Positions 34,899 through 43,668 are shown, numbered from the stretch's first letter. The stretch: DNA of 64,000 nucleotides from Mycolicibacterium sp. CBMA 226 (GCF_009729075.1 NZ_VTGY01000021.1:1-64000); one strand, 5' to 3'. Numbers and translations: made by a program. The notes: generated by a model from the sequence alone, not told the origin.

Positions 34899-35852
34899 TC
34901 AGCCAGTTGACATTCGTCCGCCTGAACTGGACAGTCGGTCAACATTCGACGCAAGGAACCAGCCCGCGTCCCACAGTGCCTCCCGGGCGGCCTGCGAAAA
35001 CCGCGCCAGTGCTTGGAACACATGAATTTGATCCGGCCACACCTGCAGCCGGTGCGACACCCCGGCCCGAGTCAATGCATCGGCGAGACGTTGTGAATCC
35101 GTCAGAAGGCACTCGGAGTCGCCCACCTGGATCAGCACCGGCGGCCAAGCGCGCAGGTCCGCATCCAGAACAGCAACGCGGGCATCGTCCAGAGCTGTCG
35201 CACCGACGTAGGCTTGCAACATCTTGCAACCCAGTTTCGGAGACAAGATCGGGTCCCGTTGTAGCGCGTCGCGCTGCACGGCGCTCGCGCCGCTGAGGTC
35301 CAAACATGGCGAGAACAACACCGCGGCCGCGGGCATCGGAAGGCGGCTTCGAGCAGCGTCATTCAGCACCGAACAAGCCAGATGACCGCCGGCCGAGTCG
35401 GCGGCCAGCGTGATCCTGCTCGGGTCGTATCCGCGGGCCAGGAGGTGCCGGTACGCCGCGAGCGCGTCATCAGCAGCGGCCGGAAACGGATGCTCGGGTG
35501 CCACCCGGTAGCGCAAGAGGAACACCGCCATCCCACTAGCCTCAGACAAGCGTCGGACCATGCCCTGGTGTGACCGGGTTGAGCCGAAGACGAATCCGCC
35601 TCCGTGCAGATAAAGTACGACGCCGCGGTCTGCCGACGCGCCTGGCGCGGTGATCCAGGTACCCTGCAGCGCCCCGTCGGCGATGTTCTGGTCGACATGA
35701 GCTGCCCACGGATTCCGAAAGAGCCCCGCGCCATCGGCAGTGCGCCGAAGCAATGCCAGCTGAAAGCCCTTCGGCTCCATTCGGTCTTGTAGGAGCCGGG
35801 CGGTCCGACCGATCGCCTTCAGCAGATGAGTTCGCATTTGGTTGCACTCCAT
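34899..35852 (-). CDS. hormone-sensitive-lipase-family esterase
   Basis: 317 residues. The HSL signature LYLHGGGFVFGS forms the oxyanion hole, with nucleophile ADSAGGH, acid in VGDSECLLTDS and catalytic His in WPDQIHVFQ. It resembles mycobacterial LipN/LipH-type cytosolic esterases; no signal peptide. ATG 35852 is used, but an in-frame ATG five codons on has GGAG at better spacing. It lies 15 bp downstream of the aldehyde dehydrogenase. Possible jobs are release of an acid or alcohol from an ester substrate or opening of a lactone; context does not decide. Confidence 0.87.
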   Translation of the reverse strand: MECNQMRTHLLKAIGRTARLLQDRMEPKGFQLALLRRTADGAGLFRNPWAAHVDQNIADGALQGTWITAPGASADRGVVLYLHGGGFVFGSTRSHQGMVRRLSEASGMAVFLLRYRVAPEHPFPAAADDALAAYRHLLARGYDPSRITLAADSAGGHLACSVLNDAARSRLPMPAAAVLFSPCLDLSGASAVQRDALQRDPILSPKLGCKMLQAYVGATALDDARVAVLDADLRAWPPVLIQVGDSECLLTDSQRLADALTRAGVSHRLQVWPDQIHVFQALARFSQAAREALWDAGWFLASNVDRLSSSGGRMSTG

Positions 35853-35867
35853 TGTGCTCGATTCCGC

Positions 35868-37328
35868 TCAGGCGGGCAGGTAGATGGACTTGGTGGACTG
35901 GTAGGCGAGTAGCCCTTCGGGGCCCAGCTCGCGACCCAGGCCACTGGATTTCACCCCTCCGAAAGGAGCGCCATGATCCATCGTGAATCCGTTGACTCCG
36001 ACACTTCCCGTCTGAACCCGACGCGCGACATCCAGGCCCCGACCGGGGTCACTGGTCCACACGGTGCCGCCCAGACCAAACTCGGAATCGTTGGCGATCC
36101 GCACGGCATCGTCAACGGTGTCGTAAGGAATCACCGCAAGCACCGGCCCGAAGATCTCTTCACGAGCGATGGTGGCGTCGTTGTCGATGTCGGCAAAAAT
36201 CGTCGGCTCGACAAACCAGCCCTTGTCGCGCCCCCGAGGCCGGTTCCCGCCCGTAGTGATGGTGCCACCCTCGGCTATACCTTTCGCGATGTAGCCTTCC
36301 ACCACCTCACGTTGGCGCGCACTGGCCAGCGGCCCGATCACAGTGGCCGGGTCGAGTGCATCACCGATGGGCAGCGACGACGCCAATGCAGTGAATGCAT
36401 CGACGATCTCTCGATAGCGCTTGCGCGGGGCTAGAATTCGGGTGCTGATGTAGCAACTCTGCCCCTGGTTAAGCAAGGTGCTCGCGAACATGCCCTTCAT
36501 CGCGACGCTCAAATCGACATCATCGAGGATGATTCCGGCGGACTTGCCACCCAGCTCCAGCGTCACTGGTCGCAGCAGCCGCGCACAAGCTTCGGCGATG
36601 GTGCGGCCAGCACCGGTCGAGCCTGTGAATGCCACCTTGTCCACTCCTGGATGAGCGACGAGGTGTGCCCCGGCGCCGCGCCCCGAGCCGGGGACGATGT
36701 TGAGCACACCGGGCGGAAGCTCTGCCGCGAGAGCGGCTTCGGCGACCAGCATCGCGTCGAGCACTGTTTCCGACGACGGTTTGAGCACCACAGTGCACCC
36801 CGCCGCCAGCGCGGGGGCCAACTTGAAGAACGACAGCGTCTGCGGGAAGTTCCACGGGACCACAGCCCCGACAACGCCGATCGATTCCTGACGCACCAAC
36901 GTGGTACCGGTGACCAGTGACGCCCGGCGTTCCTCGATGTCGTTGCAACGCACCAAATCTGCGTAGTAGCGCAGCAGTGTTGCCGGGACCTTCGCCTCGG
37001 TTTGGCGGGAAATCCGGATGGGCATGCCGTTTTGGCTGCTGACAGCCCGCGCGATGCTATCGGCACGTGCGACCAGTTCGTCGGCGAATCGACCCAGCTT
37101 TTCGGCACGCCGCGATGGCTCCCAGTGGGCCCAACCCTGGGGATCATCGAAGGCTTGGCGTGCGGCTGCTACCGCCCAGTCGACATCGGTGGCCTCGGCG
37201 GCGGCAACCGTACCGAGCGGTTCCTCGGTACTGGCCGAACAAACCTCGATTCGCCGCGATGTCGATGGCGCCACCCATTGGCCACCGATGAACAGCGCGT
37301 CGTACGTCACCTTGTTGTCGTCGGACAT
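35868..37328 (-). CDS. aldehyde dehydrogenase
   Basis: 486 residues from ATG 37328; the start overlaps the ferredoxin stop as TGATG. NAD(P)-dependent aldehyde dehydrogenase with PWNFPQTLSFFK, GSTGAGRTIAEA (cofactor site), the general-base Glu in ELGGKSAGIIL, catalytic Cys in NQGQSCYISTRI, and EEIFGPVLAVIPYD. It oxidises an aldehyde to the acid that FadD can then activate. Translational coupling to ferredoxin and position ahead of the P450 suggest the aldehyde arises by P450 hydroxylation plus alcohol oxidation (the divergent alcohol dehydrogenase at 37670). Confidence 0.92.
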   Translation of the reverse strand: MSDDNKVTYDALFIGGQWVAPSTSRRIEVCSASTEEPLGTVAAAEATDVDWAVAAARQAFDDPQGWAHWEPSRRAEKLGRFADELVARADSIARAVSSQNGMPIRISRQTEAKVPATLLRYYADLVRCNDIEERRASLVTGTTLVRQESIGVVGAVVPWNFPQTLSFFKLAPALAAGCTVVLKPSSETVLDAMLVAEAALAAELPPGVLNIVPGSGRGAGAHLVAHPGVDKVAFTGSTGAGRTIAEACARLLRPVTLELGGKSAGIILDDVDLSVAMKGMFASTLLNQGQSCYISTRILAPRKRYREIVDAFTALASSLPIGDALDPATVIGPLASARQREVVEGYIAKGIAEGGTITTGGNRPRGRDKGWFVEPTIFADIDNDATIAREEIFGPVLAVIPYDTVDDAVRIANDSEFGLGGTVWTSDPGRGLDVARRVQTGSVGVNGFTMDHGAPFGGVKSSGLGRELGPEGLLAYQSTKSIYLPA

Positions 37329-37522
37329 CAGCACTCCTGCAGTCGAAGGGCGCCGGTCGGGCAATTGTCCACCGCCGTCTGCACCTGGGCCTGTTCGTCG
37401 TCGGCGATGTCTTCGCGGGCGAGAGTCAGTACGCCGTCGTCATCGATCTGGAAAATCTCGGGCAGCAAGGATTCACAGAGTCCGATGCTGGCGCACCGCG
37501 TTGGATCGACACTGAGCTTCAT
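37328..37522 (-). CDS. small three-cysteine ferredoxin, P450 redox partner type
   Basis: 64 residues from ATG 37522. Cysteines at 10, 16 and 54 give the pattern C-x5-C...CP, with Ile at the position that is Cys in 4Fe-4S ferredoxins. A [3Fe-4S] cluster is therefore expected, as in many actinobacterial P450 ferredoxins. A longer frame runs upstream to 38773 but is antisense to the alcohol dehydrogenase and lacks features. It heads the minus-strand operon whose P450 lies six genes further on. No reductase gene is nearby. Confidence 0.9.
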   Translation of the reverse strand: MKLSVDPTRCASIGLCESLLPEIFQIDDDGVLTLAREDIADDEQAQVQTAVDNCPTGALRLQEC

Positions 37523-37669
37523 ACCTGCCAGTAGACCCGTGGTCGGCACCGCGGGACCAGACCATTGACCATTCGCTAGCCGTTCGGTCACCAAATCTGG
37601 CCAGTTGATGCGATGCCACCGTGGATGGCGGACAGATAGCGTCGGATTATCCCAATCGAGGAGGCAACG
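37523..37669. promoter_or_regulatory. divergent promoter region
   Basis: This 147-bp gap separates the start of the nine-gene ferredoxin operon (minus) from the alcohol dehydrogenase (plus), so both promoters must lie here or inside a gene. AGGAGG at the right end serves the alcohol dehydrogenase. I saw no strong palindrome, only the weak pair TGGTC/GACCA around 37540. Confidence 0.4.
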
Positions 37670-38752
37670 ATGCTGGCGCAGGCAGCCGTATTGGACGGTC
37701 CCACTGCCGAATTCGCCGTACGCGGCATCGAGGTCCGCGAGCCGGGGCCAGGCGAGGTTTTGGTGGCCGTTCGAGCCGTCGGGATGTGTCACACCGACAT
37801 CACGGCGCGGCACTCGCCGATACCACTCGCATTCCCGGTTGTGTTGGGACACGAGGGCGCGGGAGTCGTCGAGGCCGTCGGGTCGGGCGTTACCGCAGTG
37901 CGCGCGGGCGACCGGGTCGTGTTGACCTACGACTCGTGCGGCGATTGCGACAACTGCCACACCGGCCAGCCCGGATATTGCACAGAATTCTTTGGTCGCA
38001 ACATGACTGGGCGTGGCCTCGGCTGCTCGTCTCCACTGCGGTGCGACGGCGAGGAGATCAGCGGTCGCTGGTTCGGGCAGTCGTCGTTTGCGACCCATGC
38101 CATCGTCGGTGAACGATGTCTGGTCAAGGTCGGCGATGAGCTGCCATTCAGCGAGCTGGCGCCGTTGGGCTGTGGTGTACAGACGGGCGTCGGAGCCGTA
38201 GTGCACACGCTCGGCCTCCGCTTCGGCCAGTCGCTTGTGGTGTATGGGGCTGGAGCGGTCGGCCTTTCGGCAGTAATGGCCGCGCACGCCAGCGGTGCGC
38301 GCGAGGTGATCGCGGTCGACCTCCACGAGAGTCGTCGCGAGCTGGCGCTGGAACTTGGCGCCACACGGGTGTTTGACGGATCCGACCCCGAACTGGCGGC
38401 GCAGGTGCGCACCGTCACGGGCGGATGCGATTTCGCGCTCGACACCACGGGAGTGCCGGCGGTGATGAACACGGCACTGGCCACATTGCGCAGCCGGGGC
38501 ATGCTTGGCATCGTAGGCAGCACTGCCTCCAAGTTGAGTTTCGCGACCGGCGCCATGGCGACCAAACGGATTGCTTTCCTTTTCGAAGGTGACACCGCCC
38601 CAAAACAATTCATTCCGCAACTGATCGCGCTGCGACTTGCCGGGCGTCTGCCGTACGACCGACTGATCACCACATTCGACTTCGCCAACATCAACGATGC
38701 CGAAGCCGCATCGATTGACGGATCGGTCGTCAAACCTGTTCTGGTGATGTGA
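37670..38752 (+). CDS. zinc alcohol dehydrogenase, aryl-alcohol type
   Basis: 360 residues, with GAGGAGG 6 bp before ATG 37670. Medium-chain zinc enzyme: catalytic ligands in VGMCHTDITARH and LGHEGAGVV, four structural-zinc cysteines in SCGDCDNCHTGQPGYC, Rossmann motif VVYGAGAVGLSAV, and the acidic D in VIAVDLHE (NAD preference). It resembles mycobacterial AdhB/aryl-alcohol dehydrogenases. Divergent from the ferredoxin operon, it would convert a P450-made primary alcohol to the aldehyde used by the operon's aldehyde dehydrogenase. It ends 17 bp from a convergent TetR gene. Confidence 0.9.
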   Translation: MLAQAAVLDGPTAEFAVRGIEVREPGPGEVLVAVRAVGMCHTDITARHSPIPLAFPVVLGHEGAGVVEAVGSGVTAVRAGDRVVLTYDSCGDCDNCHTGQPGYCTEFFGRNMTGRGLGCSSPLRCDGEEISGRWFGQSSFATHAIVGERCLVKVGDELPFSELAPLGCGVQTGVGAVVHTLGLRFGQSLVVYGAGAVGLSAVMAAHASGAREVIAVDLHESRRELALELGATRVFDGSDPELAAQVRTVTGGCDFALDTTGVPAVMNTALATLRSRGMLGIVGSTASKLSFATGAMATKRIAFLFEGDTAPKQFIPQLIALRLAGRLPYDRLITTFDFANINDAEAASIDGSVVKPVLVM

Positions 38753-38769
38753 GAATCGTGGCGCTCTGA

Positions 38770-39417
38770 TCACACCACTTTCTGGGCGGCTTCCAGAAAG
38801 TCGGTGAGGGCAGCGGCAGTTGCTTTACGGCTGCGGTTGCTCTCGCCGGCAGCCCACCGGGGAAGGAACTCGCTCCACATGCAGACCAAGAGTGTTGCGC
38901 GAATTTCGGCCACTGCGGGCCTCATGCCGGAATTCTCGAGGGACCGACGCACCTTGCGGACCTGGCGCGCGAAAACTGCATCGGCCCAGCGCCGAACAGC
39001 AGGATCGACGGCAGCAGCCGCTTGAGCATGATTCCAGATTCGGCCAAGTTTGCGCCACGCGGTGAGCGTGTGCTCGTATGCAGCCTCTGTATCGGCACGT
39101 GTGTGGGCTGCGGCGAATTCGCGGAAGAGTTCGAGTTCACCTGGTAGGAGGTCCCGCAGCGCCGCCTGGAGAATCTCCGACTTACTGTCGAAGTGCAGGT
39201 AGATGGTGCCCCGATTCAGATTTGCCCGTCCGGCGATGTCCTCCATTGTGGAGCCGGCGAAGTCACGTTCGTCGAAGACGTCGAGAGCCGCTTCGATCAC
39301 CCTGCGGCGCGTCAGTTCCCGTTGCAACTGCCGCAGTGACGGTTTTTGTGCGGGGCGTTCGGCTGCAGACCGCGGCCGACGGCGACCTTGAGGCGCACTG
39401 CGAGTCATCTCCCCCAC
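38770..39417 (-). CDS. TetR regulator, first of three local paralogues
   Basis: 215 residues from GTG 39417; ATG 39408 is an alternative. Arg-rich N-terminus, then LRQLQRELTRRRVIEAALDV, FDERDFAGSTMEDIAGRANL and NRGTIYLHFDSKSEIL. This arrangement, with about 30 residues before the helix-turn-helix and a near-identical recognition helix, recurs in the TetR genes at 45541 and 53775. The C-terminal parts also align (RIWNHAQAAAAVDPAVRRW, LLVCMWSEFLPRWA). It lies 70 bp downstream of the SDR in the same direction and is convergent with the alcohol dehydrogenase. It probably regulates the surrounding operons. Confidence 0.88.
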   Translation of the reverse strand: MGEMTRSAPQGRRRPRSAAERPAQKPSLRQLQRELTRRRVIEAALDVFDERDFAGSTMEDIAGRANLNRGTIYLHFDSKSEILQAALRDLLPGELELFREFAAAHTRADTEAAYEHTLTAWRKLGRIWNHAQAAAAVDPAVRRWADAVFARQVRKVRRSLENSGMRPAVAEIRATLLVCMWSEFLPRWAAGESNRSRKATAAALTDFLEAAQKVV

Positions 39418-39487
39418 TGACTTCGACCCATTCTTCGATTTCTCCCGATCGTTTGAGATTACTCAGCAGATCATCGTCTAGCGATGC

Positions 39488-40330
39488 TCAAGCAGGTCCT
39501 TCGACGCCACGCACGCGGTCCTCGTAGGCCTTGCGTTGAGCCACATCGACGTCGTCGACGAATAGTTTCTCGCTCCCGAGCGCCCGGGTGAGCGACTCGT
39601 AAATGCCACGAGGCACGAATCTCGACGTCGCCACCAGCAGACCGGCAACCCGAGGAACGTCTACCCGCGCTTTGGGCTTGCGAATGACGCCCACGATCAC
39701 ATCGGCGATGTCCTCGGGCTCGGCATTCTTCAGCCCCTTCGGCCCGTGGGTCCCCGCAATCAGTTCGGTGTTGGTGAACGCGGGTAGCACTGCCGAGAAT
39801 TTCACACCCGAAGTCCGGTATTCCAAACGCGCACAATGGGTGAACTGTAATGCCGCGGCCTTGCTAGCGACGTACGTAGCCAGCCCCGGCGCCGGCCCTT
39901 CCGCAGCAAGCGAAGAAACATTGATCACATGACCGCTTCGGCGGGCGACCATGCGGCGGGCTGCGAGCTTGCTGCCGATGATCACGCCCATCACGTTGAT
40001 ATCGAGAATGCGGCGGGTAACGGCGTCGGGTTCGTCGATGATCTTGCCGACCGGCATCACTCCGGCATTGTTGATCAGCACGTCGATGGGCCCAAGCTCC
40101 CGCTCGACGCGGTCGAGAAAGTCGGCAAACGAATTGGAGTCGGTCACATCTAGTTTCGCGGCCAATGGTAGCCCAAGCTCGGCACCGGAGTTCTTGACCT
40201 TCAGCTCATCGACGTCACCGATCGCCACACGTGCGCCGAGCCGGTGCAATGCACCAGCGGTGGCGAGCCCAATGCCCCGTGCTCCTCCGGTGATCACGAT
40301 GACCTTGTCGCGAATTGCGTTGTCCGACAT
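39488..40330 (-). CDS. short-chain dehydrogenase/reductase
   Basis: 280 residues. ITGGARGIGLATA, acidic IGDVDE (NAD preference), ELGPIDVLINNAGVMPVG, catalytic Ser in NVSSLAAEG and YVASKAA. The extended C-terminus (SRFVPRGIYESLTRALG, YEDRVRGVEG) matches the SDR at 20374 in plan, so both are one subfamily. It starts directly after the aldehyde dehydrogenase stop (zero spacing), in the order SCP2, P450, aldehyde dehydrogenase, SDR. A secondary alcohol/ketone or primary alcohol oxidation in the same pathway is likely. Confidence 0.9.
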   Translation of the reverse strand: MSDNAIRDKVIVITGGARGIGLATAGALHRLGARVAIGDVDELKVKNSGAELGLPLAAKLDVTDSNSFADFLDRVERELGPIDVLINNAGVMPVGKIIDEPDAVTRRILDINVMGVIIGSKLAARRMVARRSGHVINVSSLAAEGPAPGLATYVASKAAALQFTHCARLEYRTSGVKFSAVLPAFTNTELIAGTHGPKGLKNAEPEDIADVIVGVIRKPKARVDVPRVAGLLVATSRFVPRGIYESLTRALGSEKLFVDDVDVAQRKAYEDRVRGVEGPA

Positions 40331-41866
40331 CTACTTGCCTCCGTTGCTGATTCCGAGTCGACGCCCGCCGCGCGCAGCCAGGGCACGCATGATCGTCGTC
40401 GCGATCTTGAACTTGGCCGGCGAGTACGGATACCAGATGAGTTCCTTCTTCTGGGTCGGGATGCGGGGCGTCGTGAGCACCTGCTTGCGGCAGTACTTTC
40501 GGATGCCGTCAGCTCCGCCCCAGCGCGCACCGATGCCGGACTCTTTCCAGCCGCCCATGGGCAGCGCGAAGGCGAAGAAATTGGAACCCATGTCGTTGAT
40601 GTTCACGGCACCCGCTTCGATACGGCGCGCAACTCGCTCGGCACGGGCCTTGTCGCCGCTCCAGACTGTGGCAGACAACCCGTAGCGCGAGTCATTGGCC
40701 AGTGTGACGGCCTCGTCCTCGTCGGCGACCCGGATTATCGGCAACACCGGTCCAAAAGTCTCCTCTTGGACGCACGACATCGACTGCTGCACGTCCACCA
40801 GAACGGTTGGCTCGTAGAACGTACCGGTGCCGGTGGGTTTCCCACCTGTCAGAACGCGCGCACCCGCGGCGACGGCCTCGTCGACGTGGCGCGCGACGAT
40901 GTCGCGTTGGGTCATCGTGGCCATCGGTCCGATGTCGAATTCCGGTTTCGGTCCGTCCTGTCCCTGCCGCAGCTCCCCGACACACTGCACGACCTTGGCG
41001 ACGAACTCGTCGTGGACCGAGTCCTCCACGTACACACGCTCGATCGACACGCACACCTGGCCCGCGTTCAACAGTGCGCCGTAGGTGATGCCGTTGGCTG
41101 CTCGGTCCAGATCGGCATCGGCGAGCACAATCGCCGGGTCCTTGCCTCCCAGCTCCAGGCTGCACGGGATGAGCCGTTCGGCGCACGCACGCGCGATCGC
41201 CCGGCCCGTGGCCACCGAGCCGGTGAATGCCACGTAATCGACGGAATCCACTACGGCAGCACCGGTTTCGCCCCCACCGGTGATGACTGCGAGCACCTTC
41301 GGCGCACCGATCTCGGTCCAGCCGCGGGCGAGCTCCAGCGCTGCCAGTGGCGTCACCTCTGACGGCTTGATCAGCACCGCCGCGCCGGCCGCCAACGCCG
41401 GGATCGCGTCGTAGACCGGCATGAGCATCGGGAAATTCCATGGCGAAATGACGCCGACTACTGGGAACGGCCGGTAGATCGTCGTGAGCCGCTTTACTTT
41501 TCCGAGCGCGTTGTGGGCCGACGGGTGCGTGTCACGCAGGAATCCGGCCGCGCTTGTCGCGTAATAGTTGATGAGATCAGTCGCCATCGGCACCTCGAAA
41601 CTGGTCTCCAGGCGCGGCTTACCGGTCTCCGACTGCAGGATATCGCCGATATGTTCGGCGTTGTCGTACAGCCAATTCTGGAATCGGCGCAGCCAGCGTT
41701 CACGCCCCCTCGGTCCGATGGCCTCCCATTCCCGTTGCGCAGCACGAAGTTCGGCGACCTTGGCCGCGATTGACTCTGCCGTCTCGATGGGGACTTCGCC
41801 GACGATCCGACCGTCTGCGGGGTTTCGCACCGAGATGGTGCTTGCAGCCAGGGTTTCGCTCTCCAC
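40331..41866 (-). CDS. aldehyde dehydrogenase
   Basis: 511 residues. Motifs: PWNFPMLMPVYDAIPAL, GSVATGRAIARAC, general-base ELGGKDPAIVL, catalytic Cys in NAGQVCVSIERVYV, and EETFGPVLPIIRV. It belongs to the succinate-semialdehyde/benzaldehyde-dehydrogenase-like branch. It has a C-terminal extension of about 40 residues after the conserved KYCRKQ segment (LIWYPYSPAKFKIATTIM), possibly membrane- or partner-associated. It lies 24 bp after the P450 and abuts the SDR. It oxidises an aldehyde produced by P450 and dehydrogenase. Confidence 0.92.
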   Translation of the reverse strand: MESETLAASTISVRNPADGRIVGEVPIETAESIAAKVAELRAAQREWEAIGPRGRERWLRRFQNWLYDNAEHIGDILQSETGKPRLETSFEVPMATDLINYYATSAAGFLRDTHPSAHNALGKVKRLTTIYRPFPVVGVISPWNFPMLMPVYDAIPALAAGAAVLIKPSEVTPLAALELARGWTEIGAPKVLAVITGGGETGAAVVDSVDYVAFTGSVATGRAIARACAERLIPCSLELGGKDPAIVLADADLDRAANGITYGALLNAGQVCVSIERVYVEDSVHDEFVAKVVQCVGELRQGQDGPKPEFDIGPMATMTQRDIVARHVDEAVAAGARVLTGGKPTGTGTFYEPTVLVDVQQSMSCVQEETFGPVLPIIRVADEDEAVTLANDSRYGLSATVWSGDKARAERVARRIEAGAVNINDMGSNFFAFALPMGGWKESGIGARWGGADGIRKYCRKQVLTTPRIPTQKKELIWYPYSPAKFKIATTIMRALAARGGRRLGISNGGK

Positions 41867-41890
41867 GGGATGGGTCTCTTTCGCCGACAG

Positions 41891-43141
41891 TTATGCGCGG
41901 GGACCCGTGTGCATGGGCATGCTGCGGATCGCGTTCATGAAGTGGCCCGGGATGTAGCTGGGCTGAGCCACGGTCAATTCCGGATACGTCGTGAGCAGCC
42001 GGGTGAACAATGCGCGCAATTGTGCTTTCGCAATCGGGGCGCCCATACAGTAGTGGGCACCTCCCCCGCCGAAACCGAGATGATCGTTGGGATTGCGCAG
42101 GATGTCGAACGCGTCGGGATTCTCGAATACCTTCTCGTCGCGATTGCCCGACGAATAGAAGAGCACGACCTTTTCGCCCTTCCGGATCGCCTGACCGCCC
42201 AGCTCGGTGTCGCAGGTCGCGGTCCGGGCGAACGTCATCACGGGAGTGGAATGACGGACGAATTCCTCGATCGCCGAGTTGATCCGGCCCGGCAGGTCGG
42301 CCAGCAGTAGAGCGCGCTGGTCGGGATTACGGGTGAGTTCGTACATCGCGGCCGAGGTGGTTTGGCGGGTGGTGTCGTTGCCCGCGCTCGCGAGCAGCAC
42401 GAAGAAGGCCCCGATCTCGGCGTCGGACAGCTTTTCGCCATCGAGCTCGGCTTCGACTAATGCCGAGATCAGATCGTCGGCCGGATCTGTCCGCCTGCGC
42501 TCGGCCATCTCCATCGCGTAGGTGGCGAGAACGACGACGCCGCCGAACAGCACCTCCAACCCTTCCCTGCCCTCGAGGTATTCCTCGTCCGAACTGGACA
42601 CCATGTCTTCCACCGCGGTCAGCATCGTCTCGCGGTCGGCCTCGGGGACGCCGAGCATGCGCGCGATCGTCATCGCCGGCAGACGCATCGATACCCGCTG
42701 GACGAAGTCGCCGCCCTCGTCATCAGCGAGTTGATCGACGACGGCCTGCGCGTCGTGTTCGATCTGGTCCGTGATCTGGCGCACGGCACGCATGCTGAAC
42801 GCCTTCTGCACGAGCCCACGAACACTTGCATGCCGAGGATTGTCCATACCGAGGAACGACGCCGCCGCCTCGAGCATCTCGGGCGGAAGACTATCGAGGT
42901 GAATGCCCTGCGACGAGCAAAAGGTTTCGTGATCTCGCGAGACGCGCCGAATGTCTGCGTGGCTGAGCGCTGCCCAGAATCCGTCCTCCGGGTCCGGTTC
43001 CGGGAACACCGGCGTGGCCGGCTGACGCACCCAGCGCACAGGCTGCTCCGCTCGTAGCTCGGCAAAGATCCTGGCACGGGTGTCGGGATCCTGCGACCAG
43101 AATCCATAGTCCGACAGGTCGGTGATCGTCTGTTGCTGCAC
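41891..43141 (-). CDS. cytochrome P450
   Basis: 416 residues. I-helix ASAGNDTTRQTT, ExxR in AIEEFVRHSTPVMTFAR, heme segment FGGGGAHYCMG. The His-Tyr-Cys heme loop and the ending MNAIRSMPMHTG recall the CYP124/125 group of mycobacterial sterol and branched-lipid omega-hydroxylases, although the assignment is by eye. It lies 24 bp after the SCP2 protein gene; the divergent ferredoxin (43748) is its probable electron donor. Terminal hydroxylation of a lipid or isoprenoid is the likely job, feeding the aldehyde dehydrogenase and SDR downstream. Confidence 0.92.
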   Translation of the reverse strand: MQQQTITDLSDYGFWSQDPDTRARIFAELRAEQPVRWVRQPATPVFPEPDPEDGFWAALSHADIRRVSRDHETFCSSQGIHLDSLPPEMLEAAASFLGMDNPRHASVRGLVQKAFSMRAVRQITDQIEHDAQAVVDQLADDEGGDFVQRVSMRLPAMTIARMLGVPEADRETMLTAVEDMVSSSDEEYLEGREGLEVLFGGVVVLATYAMEMAERRRTDPADDLISALVEAELDGEKLSDAEIGAFFVLLASAGNDTTRQTTSAAMYELTRNPDQRALLLADLPGRINSAIEEFVRHSTPVMTFARTATCDTELGGQAIRKGEKVVLFYSSGNRDEKVFENPDAFDILRNPNDHLGFGGGGAHYCMGAPIAKAQLRALFTRLLTTYPELTVAQPSYIPGHFMNAIRSMPMHTGPRA

Positions 43142-43164
43142 TTAACTCTCCTGGGTGCGCGGGG

Positions 43165-43575
43165 TCACGCCGACGGTGATGCGGCGTCTTTTTCCGCCGT
43201 CAGCTGTTCGTACAACGGGTACACCGGCTTAGCTGCCGGAATCAGCTTGAGCACCTTGGCGACTGCGCCTTCCACCTTCACCTGACCACGTGCCAACGCA
43301 ACGGCGGCGTTCAGCTTGCCGCGCCAGAACTTGTCGCCGTCGTCTGCCGACATGCGCATCGTGACATCCGGAACAACACCGCTATCACCCTCGAAAACTT
43401 CGATCGCCGGCTCGCGCAGCACAAGCGTCAGCGTCGCGGACGGTTCGTGGAACTCGTAACGCAGAACCATGTCAGCCGCGCGCAGCTTGGGACCCGCCTC
43501 GGGTTGATCGTTCGCGAGCCGGAAGGCGCCGCCGATGTACCTGAAAACCTCGCCCGCGTCGGCGAAATACGGCAT
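43165..43575 (-). CDS. SCP2 sterol-binding-domain protein
   Basis: 136 residues from ATG 43575, preceded at 6 bp by AAGGG; longer starts to 43659 add a non-conserved leader over the promoter region. The fold follows the SCP2 pattern: strand-rich VLRYEFHEPSATLTLVLREP, VTMRMSADDGDKFWRGKLNA, and ARGQVKVEGAVAKVLKLIP. SCP2 proteins carry hydrophobic acyl or sterol ligands. First gene of the P450 operon, it could deliver the poorly soluble substrate to the P450. It is divergent from the ferredoxin gene. Confidence 0.85.
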   Translation of the reverse strand: MPYFADAGEVFRYIGGAFRLANDQPEAGPKLRAADMVLRYEFHEPSATLTLVLREPAIEVFEGDSGVVPDVTMRMSADDGDKFWRGKLNAAVALARGQVKVEGAVAKVLKLIPAAKPVYPLYEQLTAEKDAASPSA

Positions 43576-43632
43576 GGCCATCCCTTCGATAAAGCGAAAA
43601 GTACTGACTGACAATGCAATCCTAATAGCATC

Positions 43633-43643
43633 CCGTGTCACGG
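43633..43643. promoter_or_regulatory. 11-bp palindrome CCGTG-T-CACGG
   Basis: A perfect palindrome with 5-bp arms, located in the 172-bp divergent gap between the SCP2-P450 operon and the ferredoxin-FadD-TetR operon. It lies 11 bp from a second palindrome. Candidate regulator site. Confidence 0.4.
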
Positions 43644-43653
43644 TAGGCGACTC

Positions 43654-43668
43654 GTACACTCAGTGTAC
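43654..43668. promoter_or_regulatory. 15-bp perfect palindrome GTACACT-C-AGTGTAC
   Basis: Seven-bp arms around one base, midway between the divergent SCP2 and ferredoxin genes. It is the best candidate operator for the TetR encoded at 45541 in the rightward operon. The outer parts (ACAC...GTGT) recall palindromes found at 47864 and 57444. Confidence 0.6.

Noticed and set aside
37523..38773. Upstream extension of the ferredoxin frame to 481 codons
   Set aside because: Antisense to the zinc alcohol dehydrogenase; the ferredoxin domain begins exactly at the ATG at 37522.
40244..41362. 372-codon plus-strand frame over the aldehyde dehydrogenase
   Set aside because: Antisense shadow of a gene with intact catalytic Cys and Glu motifs.
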